This document shows positions 46,301-55,716 of a stretch of 64,000 nucleotides of DNA, piece by piece; the stretch's first letter is position 1, and every line of letters begins with the position of its first letter. Both the position numbers and the translations under genes were made by a program. The notes beneath the pieces are model-generated. The model saw only the letters and a program-made list of their open reading frames with translations, was not told the DNA's origin and ran no database searches. The DNA is from Ruegeria sp. HKCCD4315 (GTDB lineage Bacteria > Pseudomonadota > Alphaproteobacteria > Rhodobacterales > Rhodobacteraceae): contig NZ_WVRN01000001.1 of NCBI RefSeq assembly GCF_013112245.1, forward strand, positions 1,306,501 to 1,370,500. The letters are read 5' to 3'.

Positions 46301-47203
46301 ATGAGTCTCTGGATCCCTGTCACCATCGCTGCCGCCAGTTTTCAGACGGTACGTTTCATGCTGCAAAAGTCGCTGAGCAGTGTGAAACTGTCTGCGGCTG
46401 GCGCAACGTTTGCGCGCTTTGCTTATTCCATGCCGTTGGCCGTTGCGGGTTTGATGGTCGCTTTGCAGGTAACGGGGGCAAGCCTGCCACCGCTCAGCCC
46501 TTTGTTCTGGCTATACGCGGTGATCGGCGGGACGGCGCAGATACTGGCGACGATTTGTGTTGTTGCCCTGTTCAAGCAGCGCAACTTTGCGGTGGGGATC
46601 ACCTTTAAGAAAACCGAAGTGATTCAAACCGCGATTGTCGGCTTTCTTGTGCTGGGGGATCGCGTGTCAGCGGGTGCGCTTGTGGCCATTCTGTTGGGGC
46701 TTGCCGCAGTTCTGCTGCTGTCGAAAACACCCGGAGGTGATGGGGCTTGGTGGCGGCATCTGACCAACCGCGCCTCTCAACTTGGGCTTGGTTCGGGTGT
46801 GCTGTTTGCATTTTCCGCCGTCAGCTATCGCGGTGCTTCGTTGCAGCTGGGTGAGGTCGATGCGTGGTTTCGGGCCTTGGTCACTCTGGCCGCCGTAGTC
46901 ACGTTTCAATTTCTCAGCATGGGGCTGTGGCTGTTGTGGCGCGATCGGTCCGAGTTGATCGCAGTCTGGCAAACGCGGTCCACCGGCATCTTTGTCGGGC
47001 TGACCAGTCTGGGTGGGTCGTTCTGCTGGTTCTGGGCCTTCACCTTGCAAAACGCTGCATATGTCAAAGCTTTGGGGCAGGTCGAATTGCTCCTCAGCTT
47101 GATGGCCTCGACATTGTTCTTCCGTGAAACGATCACCCGGCGAGAGATCGCCGGAATGACTTTACTGGGGCTTTCGATACTGGCTCTGGTGCTGGCAATT
47201 TAG
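46301..47203 (+). CDS. EamA-family permease
   Basis: A 300-residue protein with ten hydrophobic spans. FAVGITFKKTEVIQTAIVGFLVLGD is a feature of one DMT branch, and KALGQVELLLSLMASTLFFRETIT ends the second EamA half. Substrate unknown. It follows the desaturase by 21 bases and its stop overlaps that of the convergent rhlE gene by four (TTAG). Confidence 0.8.
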   Translation: MSLWIPVTIAAASFQTVRFMLQKSLSSVKLSAAGATFARFAYSMPLAVAGLMVALQVTGASLPPLSPLFWLYAVIGGTAQILATICVVALFKQRNFAVGITFKKTEVIQTAIVGFLVLGDRVSAGALVAILLGLAAVLLLSKTPGGDGAWWRHLTNRASQLGLGSGVLFAFSAVSYRGASLQLGEVDAWFRALVTLAAVVTFQFLSMGLWLLWRDRSELIAVWQTRSTGIFVGLTSLGGSFCWFWAFTLQNAAYVKALGQVELLLSLMASTLFFRETITRREIAGMTLLGLSILALVLAI

Positions 47204-48561
47204 CCAGCACGACGCTCATCAAAGCTAAGAGCGATAAAGCTGGGCAGATGATCACCCATCCCCACAACAACCGGACCGTTATCAGCCTTGCGGCCTCGAC
47301 CGCGCCCTTTCGGTTCGCGCTCTTTCCGGGTGTCCTTAGCGCCTTCCTGGTCTTTGGCCCTTTTCTCGGGCTTCGGTTTCTCAGATTTGGGCTTTTCGGG
47401 CTTGGCCTCTTCCTTGACCGGGTTGTCGATGCGCGGGATGTCTTTCTGGATCAGCTTTTCGATTGCATCCAAAGCTTTCTCATCACGGCCCGAGCAAATC
47501 GTGATGGCCTTGCCTTCGCGCCCGGCGCGACCGGTGCGGCCGATGCGGTGGACGTAGTCCTCGGCATGGCCGGGCACGTCGAAGTTGAACACGTGACTGA
47601 CCGAAGGAATATCCAAACCCCGCGCGGCGACGTCCGAGGCCACCAGCAGGCGCAACGATCCATCGCGGAACCCGTCCAGCGTTTTCATGCGCTGCGACTG
47701 GTCCAGATCACCATGGATCGCGGCAGCGTTATAGCCGTATTTCTTCAGCGATTTCGCGCAGATATCCACATCTGTCTTACGGTTGCAGAAGATGATCGCG
47801 TTGGTGCACTTGTCGCCCTCGGCATCGATCAACGCACGCAGAACTTTGCGTTTGTTGCTGGCCTCACGATCGCGGCGACCGCCTTTGAACATGACGACGC
47901 CCTGTTCGATGGTCTCGGATGCGGTGGCCTGACGGGCAACCTCAATCCTGGCAGGGGCGGATAGGAAGGTGTCGGTGATCCGCTCAATCTCAGAGGCCAT
48001 GGTGGCCGAGAAGAACAGGGTCTGGCGCGTGAACGGCGTCAGCGAGAAGATGCGTTCGATATCGGGAATAAAGCCCATGTCCAGCATCCGGTCGGCTTCG
48101 TCCACCACCATGATCTGAACACCGGTCAGCAACAGCTTGCCGCGTTCGAAATGGTCCAGCAGGCGGCCCGGCGTGGCGATCAGAACGTCAACGCCCCGGT
48201 CGATCAACGCCTCTTGCTCCTTAAAGCTGACGCCGCCGATCAACAGCGCTTTCGTCAGTTTCAGGTGCTTTGTGTAGGTGTCGAAATTCTCAGCCACCTG
48301 CGCGGCGAGTTCCCGTGTCGGGCACAGAACCAGCGAACGCGGCATGCGTGCACGGGCGCGGCCACGGGCCAGCAGAGTGATCATCGGCAGGGTAAAGCTG
48401 GCGGTTTTGCCAGTGCCGGTCTGCGCAATCCCCAGAACATCGCGACCTTCCAGAGCAGGCGGAATCGCACCTTCCTGGATCGGAGTGGGAGTTTCGTATC
48501 CGGCTTCCTCAATGGCTTTGAGGACCTTTGGGTTCAGGTTCAGTTCGTTAAACTTTGTCAT
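47200..48561 (-). CDS. rhlE: DEAD-box RNA helicase (RhlE-like)
   Basis: ATP-dependent RNA helicase for rRNA or mRNA remodelling. The 453-residue product has the Q motif ([26 protein letters not shown]), Walker [13 protein letters not shown] in [16 protein letters not shown] (FFSATM), and [13 protein letters not shown]. After residue 370 comes a lysine/glutamate/arginine-rich tail with [17 protein letters not shown] repeats and RGRGRGRK, for RNA contact. I start at ATG 48561, where the family begins MTKFNELNL; an upstream in-frame stretch to 48690 looks like untranslated leader. Confidence 0.88.
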   Translation of the reverse strand: MTKFNELNLNPKVLKAIEEAGYETPTPIQEGAIPPALEGRDVLGIAQTGTGKTASFTLPMITLLARGRARARMPRSLVLCPTRELAAQVAENFDTYTKHLKLTKALLIGGVSFKEQEALIDRGVDVLIATPGRLLDHFERGKLLLTGVQIMVVDEADRMLDMGFIPDIERIFSLTPFTRQTLFFSATMASEIERITDTFLSAPARIEVARQATASETIEQGVVMFKGGRRDREASNKRKVLRALIDAEGDKCTNAIIFCNRKTDVDICAKSLKKYGYNAAAIHGDLDQSQRMKTLDGFRDGSLRLLVASDVAARGLDIPSVSHVFNFDVPGHAEDYVHRIGRTGRAGREGKAITICSGRDEKALDAIEKLIQKDIPRIDNPVKEEAKPEKPKSEKPKPEKRAKDQEGAKDTRKEREPKGRGRGRKADNGPVVVGMGDHLPSFIALSFDERRAG

Positions 48562-48746
48562 GTAAGTCCGGTTTTTGCGGACACTTGACCTGGCCCGCGC
48601 GTCAAAGATGTGCCGGGCCCGGATGGCCATGCGCGCAATGCGCCTGTTCGGCTTGGGGGCGGACATAACAAAAACGTAGGTCAGGGTCAAATGAAGTCGG
48701 CTTAATGCGGGGCACGCAGACTGTTCGCAAGATTTTCCGCAACAAT

Positions 48747-49676
48747 TCAGCAGCTTCCGGGGAAGTGTTTCGCCATTTTTGCATCCAAATCCAGGGGGCG
48801 GTGCCGCAACAGGCCGTGCCGGTCCAGTCGAGCGCGCACTTCGGGGTCTGCGCCGCTCATTTCATAGAAAAAAGCGCGCAGTCCTTCCATGCCCTGTTCG
48901 TCCTCAATCCAGTTGAGCAGTTCGTTTTTGTTCAGCCCGCCTTGCTCGCGCGGTACATTTGGGGCCATGCCTGCCTGATACGAGCCGCGATCCATGCGGA
49001 ATTGGTAATGCCCGATCCAGTGATCCCAATCCGGGGCGTGTCGGTGGCACAGTTCAACTTCGGGCAGCTCGTATTTGCAAGGCAGCAGTTTTTTGTTCTG
49101 AAACAGGTTGTGTATGCGGAAGTTCAGGTACTTCAGACCGGTTCGTACGAACAGCTTGCCCTGCACGTGGCTGAGAAAACCGCCCAGAACAAATGCTCCG
49201 TAGGTCGGGTAGATGGCTTCGACCAGAGCCTCGCGGTTGGGGCCCTGGGGGATGTGTGCCTTGTACAGATCGTCACCGCCAGCCAGGGCTTCCATAGGGC
49301 GGACGCGTGCGGCGTTGAGGTTGGGCGGCACGTTGCCCAGCACTTCGGCGATCGGGATCGGGGACCAAAGAAACTCGTCTACATCGATATGCGTCAGCCA
49401 ATCCAGGGGCGTGTTGCGATAGGCAAATGTCGCGTGAACCGTCTGACGGACCTGATGCTTTTCCGGCCTTGCACGTCCTCGCTTTTCCCAAAACGCATCG
49501 TCGCAAACCCGCACGCGCACTTTGGGGTGCATCCTGAGCGCTCGAAAGGTGTGCCGGTTGGGTTCGTCCATGTAGATATACATGAAGTCTGCGCCCAGCT
49601 CGAGGTGATGCGCCACAAAGCGCAGTACGTTCTCGGTCGAACCCCGAACCATCGATACGATACCCCAGGTGGTCAT
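48747..49676 (-). CDS. Glycosyltransferase family 2-like protein
   Basis: A 309-residue protein of the Glyco_tranf_2_4 type. It has WGIVSMVRGSTENVLRFVAHHLELGADFMYIYMD at the start and the metal/sugar-binding DVD within LTHIDVDEFL (D98, D100), then PMEALAGGDDLYKAH and a Trp-rich C-terminus. No membrane segment. Donor and acceptor unknown; a cell-envelope or exopolysaccharide role is likely. Its start overlaps the stop of the upstream unknown gene by four bases, indicating a functional pair. Confidence 0.82.
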   Translation of the reverse strand: MTTWGIVSMVRGSTENVLRFVAHHLELGADFMYIYMDEPNRHTFRALRMHPKVRVRVCDDAFWEKRGRARPEKHQVRQTVHATFAYRNTPLDWLTHIDVDEFLWSPIPIAEVLGNVPPNLNAARVRPMEALAGGDDLYKAHIPQGPNREALVEAIYPTYGAFVLGGFLSHVQGKLFVRTGLKYLNFRIHNLFQNKKLLPCKYELPEVELCHRHAPDWDHWIGHYQFRMDRGSYQAGMAPNVPREQGGLNKNELLNWIEDEQGMEGLRAFFYEMSGADPEVRARLDRHGLLRHRPLDLDAKMAKHFPGSC

Positions 49677-50416
49677 GCGCGCGTCGCGCGGGCGTCGCGC
49701 ATCTGTTTCAGGCGGCGAAAGACACCGCCGGGATCTTTGTTGAGTTCCGTCATCAGGTGATCGACCAGCGGCGCGATGGTTGGGTCGTGCATCGCCTGGG
49801 TCCAGATTGGGGCGATAAGATTGACGTCCAACCCACCTTTTTCAAAAGAAAAACCCTTCATCTGAAAGGGCAAATCTACATGGTTTTTGTCTTCGAACCG
49901 AAAGGGCGAATCTGGGGCCAGACCCGAGAACAGGCGTTCAAATTCGTAAAGCTTCATCAGACCAAACAGCATCCGCAACGCGTGACCCACCTCGCGCTGT
50001 GTCGCCGTCTGGCCGTGGTCTGCAAATGTCTGAACCGAAGACACCAGCCAGCGCAGGTCGAGTGTGGCCAGCAGGTGATCGGACTGTTCGTCCCACAATC
50101 GGCAGAAAAGGGCTGGCGCGTGGCGGGGAAAAGACCGTTTTCTAAGGTTCGAAATCAATTGCGCGTTTAGGAAGGCCAGTTCCGACTGACCAACAAACTC
50201 GCGCGCGATTTGGGCGCGTTTGCGATCCCACGTGGTGCTGCGTCCGACCGGCACTTCGGTGGCGCTGTCTGGAACCGTGCGTCTGGCCAGATCATCCAGA
50301 TCAACGTCGGGATCGGGCAGCGTGAGGGTGCCGAACTGAAACGGACTGCGCCGGTTCTCATAGCTGTCCAGCATGTCTGGCAGACCACCGGGATAGGTCA
50401 GTTCGTCGTCACTCAT
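49673..50416 (-). CDS. Unknown protein coupled to a glycosyltransferase
   Basis: A 247-residue soluble protein that I do not recognise. An acidic N-terminus (MSDDELTYPGG, LTLPDPDVDLDDLARR) is followed by a helical region with several Trp/Arg residues (KRAQIAREFVGQSELAFLN, FCRLWDEQSDHLLATLDLRW, FADHGQTATQREVGHALRML) and a C-terminal PFQMKGFSFEKGGLDVNL. No signal peptide or membrane span. The four-base overlap with the glycosyltransferase is the only hint about role; partner protein or modification enzyme are both possible. Confidence 0.7.
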   Translation of the reverse strand: MSDDELTYPGGLPDMLDSYENRRSPFQFGTLTLPDPDVDLDDLARRTVPDSATEVPVGRSTTWDRKRAQIAREFVGQSELAFLNAQLISNLRKRSFPRHAPALFCRLWDEQSDHLLATLDLRWLVSSVQTFADHGQTATQREVGHALRMLFGLMKLYEFERLFSGLAPDSPFRFEDKNHVDLPFQMKGFSFEKGGLDVNLIAPIWTQAMHDPTIAPLVDHLMTELNKDPGGVFRRLKQMRDARATRA

Positions 50417-50465
50417 GTGCGCAGGATTGCACAGCCGGGTTCGGCTGCGCAATCAGCCAGTTGGA

Positions 50466-52070
50466 TCACACCATCATCTCTTTTGTCGCGGTCAGGTTTA
50501 GCGCCGGATAGTCGCGCACGACCCGGTCGATGTCCCATTGCAGGCGCGTCAGATAGACGATGTCACCGTCATGATCATGGGCGATGTGCTGCTTGTTGGC
50601 GTTGACGAACTTCTCGACCTCGGCCTTGTCACCGCTGACCCATCGGGCTGAAGTGAATTGCGACGCCTCGAACCGAACGGGCAGGCCGTATTCCATCTCA
50701 ATCCGGCTGGCGAGCACTTCGAATTGCAGCGCGCCGACAACGCCGACGATAAAGCCCGACCCGATTGAGGGTTTGAACACTTTGGCCGCGCCTTCTTCGG
50801 CGAATTGCATCAGGGCTTTTTCCAGATGTTTAGCTTTCATCGGATCGCCCGCGCGGACACCTTGCAGCAGTTCCGGCGCAAACGAAGGAATGCCGGTAAC
50901 GCGCAGCGCCTCGCCCTCGGTCAGCGTATCGCCGATGCGCAGTTGGCCGTGGTTCGGGATGCCGATGATGTCCCCGGCCCAAGCCTCTTCGGCCAGTTCG
51001 CGGTCGGATGCAAGGAACAGAACCGGATTCGAGATCGCCATGGGCTTTTTGGACCGCACATGCGTCAGCTTCATGCCACGTTTGAAGTGACCTGAAGCCA
51101 TACGGACAAAGGCAACCCGGTCGCGGTGCTTGGGGTCCATATTGGCCTGCACCTTGAAGACAAAGCCTGCGACTTTCTTTTCGTCGGGCGCAATCTGACG
51201 CGGTTCCGCCGATTGAACCTGCGGCTGTGGGCCATAAGCACCGATACCTTCCATCAGCTCTTTGACGCCAAACGAGTTGATCGCCGAACCAAACCAGATC
51301 GGGGTCATGTGGCCTTCCAAAACCGCCTGCGGGTCAAGTGCTGGCAGCAGTTCACGCGCCATCTCGACCTCTTCCAGCAGTTTTTCCAGCAGATGCTCGG
51401 GCACATGTTCGGCCAATTTAGGATCGTCCAGCCCGTTGATCTGGATGCTTTCGGCCACCTTGTTGCGGTCAGCGCGGTCCATCAGTTCCAGCCGGTCACG
51501 CAGCATGTCGTAACAGCCGATGAAATCACGGCCCACGCCAATCGGCCAAGCGGCTGGCGTGACGTCGATGGCTAGCATTTCCTGAATTTCGTCGATGATC
51601 TCGAACGTATCGCGGCTTTCCCGGTCCATCTTGTTACAGAAGGTCAGGATCGGAAGATCGCGTAGACGGCAAACCTCGAACAGTTTCTGCGTCTGGCTTT
51701 CCACACCTTTCGCACCATCGATCACCATGACGGCCGCGTCCACCGCAGTCAGCGTGCGATAGGTATCCTCGGAAAAGTCCGAGTGACCGGGTGTGTCCAC
51801 CAGATTGAAGCGGAAATTGTCATAGTCGAACGACATGGCCGATGCGGAAACCGAGATGCCCCGATCCTTTTCCATCTGCATAAAGTCCGACCGCGTCCGC
51901 CGTGCCTCGCCCTTGGCGCGCACCTGACCGGCCATCTGGATCGCGCCCCCGTACAACAGGAACTTTTCCGTCAGCGTCGTCTTGCCCGCATCCGGGTGCG
52001 AGATGATGGCGAATGTCCGGCGGCGGGCGATCTCGGGCGGCAGGGTGGGTTGGTTCGAGGTATCAAGCAT
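50466..52070 (-). CDS. prfC: Peptide chain release factor 3
   Basis: RF3 is a GTPase that frees RF1 and RF2 from the ribosome after termination. The 534-residue protein has the GTPase motifs HPDAGKTT (25-32), DTPGHSDF and NKMDRES, then the EF-G/RF3-type domains II and III with AGFVFKVQANMDPKHRDRVAFVRM and GVVGALQFEVLASRI. I start at ATG 52070; the frame stays open to 52238, but the family begins near residue MLDTSNQ here. It pairs functionally with prfA and prmC at 27 kb, which are not adjacent. Confidence 0.94.
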   Translation of the reverse strand: MLDTSNQPTLPPEIARRRTFAIISHPDAGKTTLTEKFLLYGGAIQMAGQVRAKGEARRTRSDFMQMEKDRGISVSASAMSFDYDNFRFNLVDTPGHSDFSEDTYRTLTAVDAAVMVIDGAKGVESQTQKLFEVCRLRDLPILTFCNKMDRESRDTFEIIDEIQEMLAIDVTPAAWPIGVGRDFIGCYDMLRDRLELMDRADRNKVAESIQINGLDDPKLAEHVPEHLLEKLLEEVEMARELLPALDPQAVLEGHMTPIWFGSAINSFGVKELMEGIGAYGPQPQVQSAEPRQIAPDEKKVAGFVFKVQANMDPKHRDRVAFVRMASGHFKRGMKLTHVRSKKPMAISNPVLFLASDRELAEEAWAGDIIGIPNHGQLRIGDTLTEGEALRVTGIPSFAPELLQGVRAGDPMKAKHLEKALMQFAEEGAAKVFKPSIGSGFIVGVVGALQFEVLASRIEMEYGLPVRFEASQFTSARWVSGDKAEVEKFVNANKQHIAHDHDGDIVYLTRLQWDIDRVVRDYPALNLTATKEMMV

Positions 52071-52179
52071 GAGCGCGCGTATATGCGGGGAAACCCGCCG
52101 AAGCAAGACAAAGGGGGTGGTTCGAATCATGTGCCTGTGGCAATAAGAACATATAGTGAACAAATAATGGAGAGGATCA

Positions 52180-52542
52180 ATGAATTTGAAAGAGATTGCA
52201 GATGAACTGGTCGCCGGATGCCGTGAGGACCGTGCCAAGGAAAACCTGTTTAAGCTTTACGCTCCCGATGCTGTTTCGGTCGAAGGGCAGGACTTTCAAG
52301 GCATGGGGCGCGAAACCCACGGCGTGGAAGCCATACGTGGCAAGCATGAGTGGTGGGAAAGTGCCCATGAAGTCTCGGGGGCTTCCGTCAGTGACCCGTT
52401 TCCCCATGGTGACGACCGTTTTGCCGTGATTTTCGAAGTGCAGGGCACTGTGAAAGATACCGGTGAAGCTTTCGATATGCGCGAAGTGGGTGTCTACCAC
52501 GTTGCCGATGGCAAGATTGTGCGGGAAGAGTTCTTTTATTGA
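52180..52542 (+). CDS. SnoaL/NTF2-like fold protein
   Basis: A 120-residue protein of NTF2-like fold: MNLKEIADELVAGCREDRAKENLFKLYAPDAVSVEG, GVEAIRGKHEWWESAHEV and FEVQGTVKDTGEAFDMREVGVYHVADGKIVREEFFY. This group includes steroid isomerase-like enzymes and small-ligand binders; the actual role is unknown. The promoter probably lies in the 109-base gap, which separates it from divergent prfC. It is 75 bases before the atypical SDR, same strand. Confidence 0.78.
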   Translation: MNLKEIADELVAGCREDRAKENLFKLYAPDAVSVEGQDFQGMGRETHGVEAIRGKHEWWESAHEVSGASVSDPFPHGDDRFAVIFEVQGTVKDTGEAFDMREVGVYHVADGKIVREEFFY

Positions 52543-52617
52543 TGAACGAACCGTTTCTGGTCTTCTTTGTCTGGCCAGTGCTAGACATGCGCACGAAGAC
52601 AGGCAAAGGGGATCAGA

Positions 52618-53397
52618 ATGGATCTTGGCATTCAGGGAAAACGTGCGCTGGTGTGTGCCAGTAGCAAAGGGTTGGGATTGGGCTGCGCCGAGGCGTTGGC
52701 CGAAGCAGGCGTTGATCTGGTGATGAACGCACGGGGTTCTGACGCTTTGGAGGCTGAGGCTGCGCGTCTGCAGAATGACTACGGCGTCAAGGTGAACACC
52801 GTTGCCTGTGATGTCACCACAGCCGAAGGGCAAAAGGCCGTGATTGATGCGGCGCAGGGCGTTGATATTCTTGTGACAAATGCAGGTGGCCCCCCTCCGG
52901 GTTTGTGGTCGGACTGGGATCGTGACGACTTCATTAAGGCGTTGGATGCCAACATGCTGACGCCAATTGCGTTTATGAAAGCACTGTTGCCCGGAATGAT
53001 CGACAAAGGATGGGGGCGTGTCGTCAACATCACGTCGCAATCGGTGCGTGCTCCGATCCCGGCCTTGGGGTTGTCGAACGCGGCGCGCACGGGTCTGACC
53101 GGATATGTGGCCGGCACGTCGCGTCAGGTTGCGCCCTTTGGGGTCAATGTCAACAACCTGCTGCCGGGAATTCATGCCACCGACCGGGCGGATTCACTGG
53201 ACAGCGGTGTCGCATCGCAACAAGGCATTTCGATGGATGAGGCGCGTGCAAACCGAGCAGCCACGATCCCTGCACGCCGCTACGGCACGCGGCAGGAATT
53301 TGGTGCCGCTTGCGCGTTTCTTTGTTCGCAACAGGCAGGTTTCATAATCGGGCAGAACATTCTGCTGGACGGTGGCGCCGGAAACATGACGATGTAA
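52618..53397 (+). CDS. Atypical SDR lacking the catalytic Tyr and Lys
   Basis: A 259-residue SDR fold: the cofactor loop reads ASSKGLG, followed by MNARG and NAGGPPPG, ending IIGQNILLDGGAG. Where classical SDRs have YxxxK, this one reads LSNAARTGLTGY; aligned on the following GL-T/I-G, Tyr is replaced by Ser and Lys by Arg. The same replacement seems shared by a known branch of FabG-like SDRs, so it is not a sequencing error. Its chemistry may be changed or the protein may only bind. Stop and the AlkC-like start are two bases apart. Confidence 0.75.
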   Translation: MDLGIQGKRALVCASSKGLGLGCAEALAEAGVDLVMNARGSDALEAEAARLQNDYGVKVNTVACDVTTAEGQKAVIDAAQGVDILVTNAGGPPPGLWSDWDRDDFIKALDANMLTPIAFMKALLPGMIDKGWGRVVNITSQSVRAPIPALGLSNAARTGLTGYVAGTSRQVAPFGVNVNNLLPGIHATDRADSLDSGVASQQGISMDEARANRAATIPARRYGTRQEFGAACAFLCSQQAGFIIGQNILLDGGAGNMTM

Positions 53398-53399
53398 AC

Positions 53400-54512
53400 A
53401 TGGCTCAGAATTTCTCTTTAAAAGACCAGTTGTTCAATGCGGAAAAAACCCGTTATCTCGCGGGTTTGTTTGACGCAGCTGATGCGTCTTTTGATGCCGA
53501 GGCGTTTCATGCACAGGTCATGTCGCGTCTGCTGGAACTGGAACTGAAAGAGAGAATGGCGTGGATTTCAGACTGTCTTCAACAGGCTGTGCCGGGGGGC
53601 CTGCCAACGGTTGCCCCCGTCATCCTGCGGGCTTTGCCGCCGCCTTTGGACCCCACGAAAACAGATGACGATTTCGGAGATTTCATCTTTGCCCCCTTGG
53701 GCGAATGGGTGGCGGCGATCGGGCAGGATCATGTGGAACTGGCGTTGGATGTGTTGGAAGAGATAACACAGCGGTTTTCCATGGAGTGGGCCATTCGCCC
53801 GTTTCTGAATCAAGCCCCTGATGCTGTGATAAAGCGGATGCAACAGTGGTGCAGCCATGACAGTTATCATGTGCGCCGGTTGGTCAGCGAGGGCACACGC
53901 CCCCGGTTACCATGGGGACAGGGGATTGATCTGGAATTGACCGATCCGCTACCGTTGCTGGACCAGCTGCACGGGGACGGCACACGCTATGTCACCCGGT
54001 CTGTGGCCAACCATCTGAACGACATCACCAAGAAGAACCCCGAACTGGTATTGGAACGCTTGAAAAAGTGGCGCGTTGCTGGGCAACAAAACACGGCCGA
54101 GTTGAATTGGATGACGTCGCACACATTGCGCGGGCTGGTGAAAGCAGGACACCCTGAGGCGATGAAGGTGCTGGGGTTTGATCCGGATGCTGAAATAGCT
54201 GCGTCAATTGATGTGATTTCTGAAGCCCGGATTGGTGATGCGCTTGAGTTTTCAGTTGCCCTGACCGGTGCAGGCGAACAGCCGGTTCTGGTGGATTATA
54301 TTGTTCATTTCCAACGCCCTGGTGGGAAAACCTCGGCCAAGGTGCATAAACTCAAGCAGGCGGCGCTGAAGAATGGTCGCTTGCACCTAAGCAAACGTCA
54401 TAAGCTGAAGGGCGACGCCACAACGTTCAAACTGGTGCCCGGTGCGCATCGTCTTGAGGTGCAAGTGAACGGCAAGGTTCGTGCAGGTGTCGATTTCGAG
54501 CTGCTGGGCTAG
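53400..54512 (+). CDS. AlkC-like DNA alkylation-repair protein
   Basis: A 370-residue protein whose first 270 residues look like HEAT-type alpha helical repeats, with FAPLGEWVAAIGQDHVELALDVLEEITQRFSMEWAIRPFLN and WCSHDSYHVRRLVSEGTRPRLPWG matching DNA alkylation repair (AlkC/AlkD) enzymes that excise 3-methyladenine. The C-terminal 95 residues are beta-rich (EARIGDALEFSVALTGAG, LVDYIVHFQRPGGK, LKGDATTFKLVPGAHRLEVQVNGK), fitting the Ig-like domain present in AlkC. The start is ATG 53400, two bases after the SDR stop; they are probably one operon. Confidence 0.75.
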   Translation: MAQNFSLKDQLFNAEKTRYLAGLFDAADASFDAEAFHAQVMSRLLELELKERMAWISDCLQQAVPGGLPTVAPVILRALPPPLDPTKTDDDFGDFIFAPLGEWVAAIGQDHVELALDVLEEITQRFSMEWAIRPFLNQAPDAVIKRMQQWCSHDSYHVRRLVSEGTRPRLPWGQGIDLELTDPLPLLDQLHGDGTRYVTRSVANHLNDITKKNPELVLERLKKWRVAGQQNTAELNWMTSHTLRGLVKAGHPEAMKVLGFDPDAEIAASIDVISEARIGDALEFSVALTGAGEQPVLVDYIVHFQRPGGKTSAKVHKLKQAALKNGRLHLSKRHKLKGDATTFKLVPGAHRLEVQVNGKVRAGVDFELLG

Positions 54513-54530
54513 GCCCACATATAAAGTTAA

Positions 54531-54547
54531 CGTTTTTGTAAAAAACG
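54531..54547. promoter_or_regulatory. Inverted repeat upstream of the arsenite methyltransferase
   Basis: CGTTTTT, three bases, AAAAACG forms a perfect 7-bp inverted repeat 72 bases before the arsM start. TTGACA at 54563-54568 follows. It could be an operator or the terminator of the AlkC-like gene, as it lies 19 bases after its stop. Confidence 0.4.
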
Positions 54548-54618
54548 CAGGCTTTGGATTGCTTGACACAGCGCGCTGCATTACCTGCGGACCAACCAAG
54601 TATGAAGGGAAGACTGCG

Positions 54619-55671
54619 ATGAAGCATGAATCGGTGCAGAATTACTATGGTGAAGTCCTGCAGAGCAGCGCGGATTTGCAGACCAACGCGTGCTGTACGC
54701 CCGATGACATGCCGGATCACGTGAAAAAGATCCTGTCGAAAATCCATGACGACGTGCTGACCCGGTACTACGGCTGTGGTTTGATCGCGCCTCTGGATCT
54801 TGAGGGCATGTCGATCCTCGATCTGGGCTGCGGCGCGGGGCGTGACGTCTATGCTTTGTCAGCCATGGTGGGCGAAACGGGCCGGGTGGTTGGTGTCGAC
54901 ATGACGCCCGAGCAGTTGGAGGTTGCCCGTGCGCATCAGGACTATCACGCCCAAGCCTTTGGGCACGCCAAAAGCAACGTTGAATTCCATCACGGCTATA
55001 TCGAAAAGCTGGATGAGCTGGACTTGGAGCCCGGATCCTTCGACATCATCGTGTCGAACTGCGTCATCAACCTGGCCACCGACAAAGATGCAGTTCTGCG
55101 CGGCGCGCATCGGCTGCTGAAAGAAGGCGGCGAGATGTATTTCTCGGACGTTTACGCAGACCGCCGTATCCCGCAGGCGATGGCCGAGGATGAAGTGCTG
55201 TATGGCGAATGCCTGTCGGGTGCATTGTACTGGAATGACTTCCTGTCGATGGCCCGTAAGGCCGGTTTTGGTGATCCAAGACGCGAGACTCACCGTCCGT
55301 TGACTATCGAAAATCCCGCGCTCGAAGCACGTGTGGCACCGCTTAAGTTCCTGTCGGCGACGTATCGATTGTTCAAACTGCCCGCACTGGAACCGGCTTG
55401 CGAAGATTACGGCCAGGCGGTGATCTATAAGGGCACTGTGCCCAACGCCCCGCATGAGTTTGTTCTGGACGATCATCACATCATCGAAACCGGCAAGGTC
55501 TTTCCGGTCTGCGGCAACACATGGATGATGCTGCAGGACACGCGGTTCGCGCGGCACTTTGACTTTATCGGTGACTTCTCGACCCATTACGGCATCTTCG
55601 AAGGCTGCGGCGGTGAAAGCCCGTTTGAGGCCGTGGGTGAAACCGCATCCTCGGGCGGCGGCTGCTGCTGA
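54619..55671 (+). CDS. arsM: Arsenite S-adenosylmethionine methyltransferase
   Basis: ArsM methylates arsenite to volatile or less harmful methylarsenicals. The 350-residue protein has the SAM loop LDLGCGAGRD (67-76) and the conserved As(III)-binding cysteines: C71 in the loop, C148 in SNCVINL and C198 in GECLSGALYW. An N-terminal pair CC (25-26) and a C-terminal GGGCC are extra thiols. Length and order agree with bacterial ArsM. No arsR, arsB or arsC gene is beside it. The promoter region contains an inverted repeat at 54531. Confidence 0.9.
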   Translation: MKHESVQNYYGEVLQSSADLQTNACCTPDDMPDHVKKILSKIHDDVLTRYYGCGLIAPLDLEGMSILDLGCGAGRDVYALSAMVGETGRVVGVDMTPEQLEVARAHQDYHAQAFGHAKSNVEFHHGYIEKLDELDLEPGSFDIIVSNCVINLATDKDAVLRGAHRLLKEGGEMYFSDVYADRRIPQAMAEDEVLYGECLSGALYWNDFLSMARKAGFGDPRRETHRPLTIENPALEARVAPLKFLSATYRLFKLPALEPACEDYGQAVIYKGTVPNAPHEFVLDDHHIIETGKVFPVCGNTWMMLQDTRFARHFDFIGDFSTHYGIFEGCGGESPFEAVGETASSGGGCC

Positions 55672-55687
55672 TCCCTTGCACCTGAGG

Positions 55688-55708
55688 GGCGGGGTTGCTA
55701 TCCCCGCC
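55688..55708 (+). terminator. GC-rich stem-loop after arsM
   Basis: GGCGGGG, loop TTGCTAT, CCCCGCC gives a 7-bp stem. There is no T run after it, so it may weaken rather than end transcription, or occlude the ABC gene start nine bases later. Confidence 0.4.
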
Positions 55709-55716
55709 TAAGCCCG

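Noticed and set aside
48562..48690. N-terminal extension of the rhlE helicase
   Set aside because: The extension lacks a ribosome binding site and is not part of the family. The conserved protein begins at ATG 48561.
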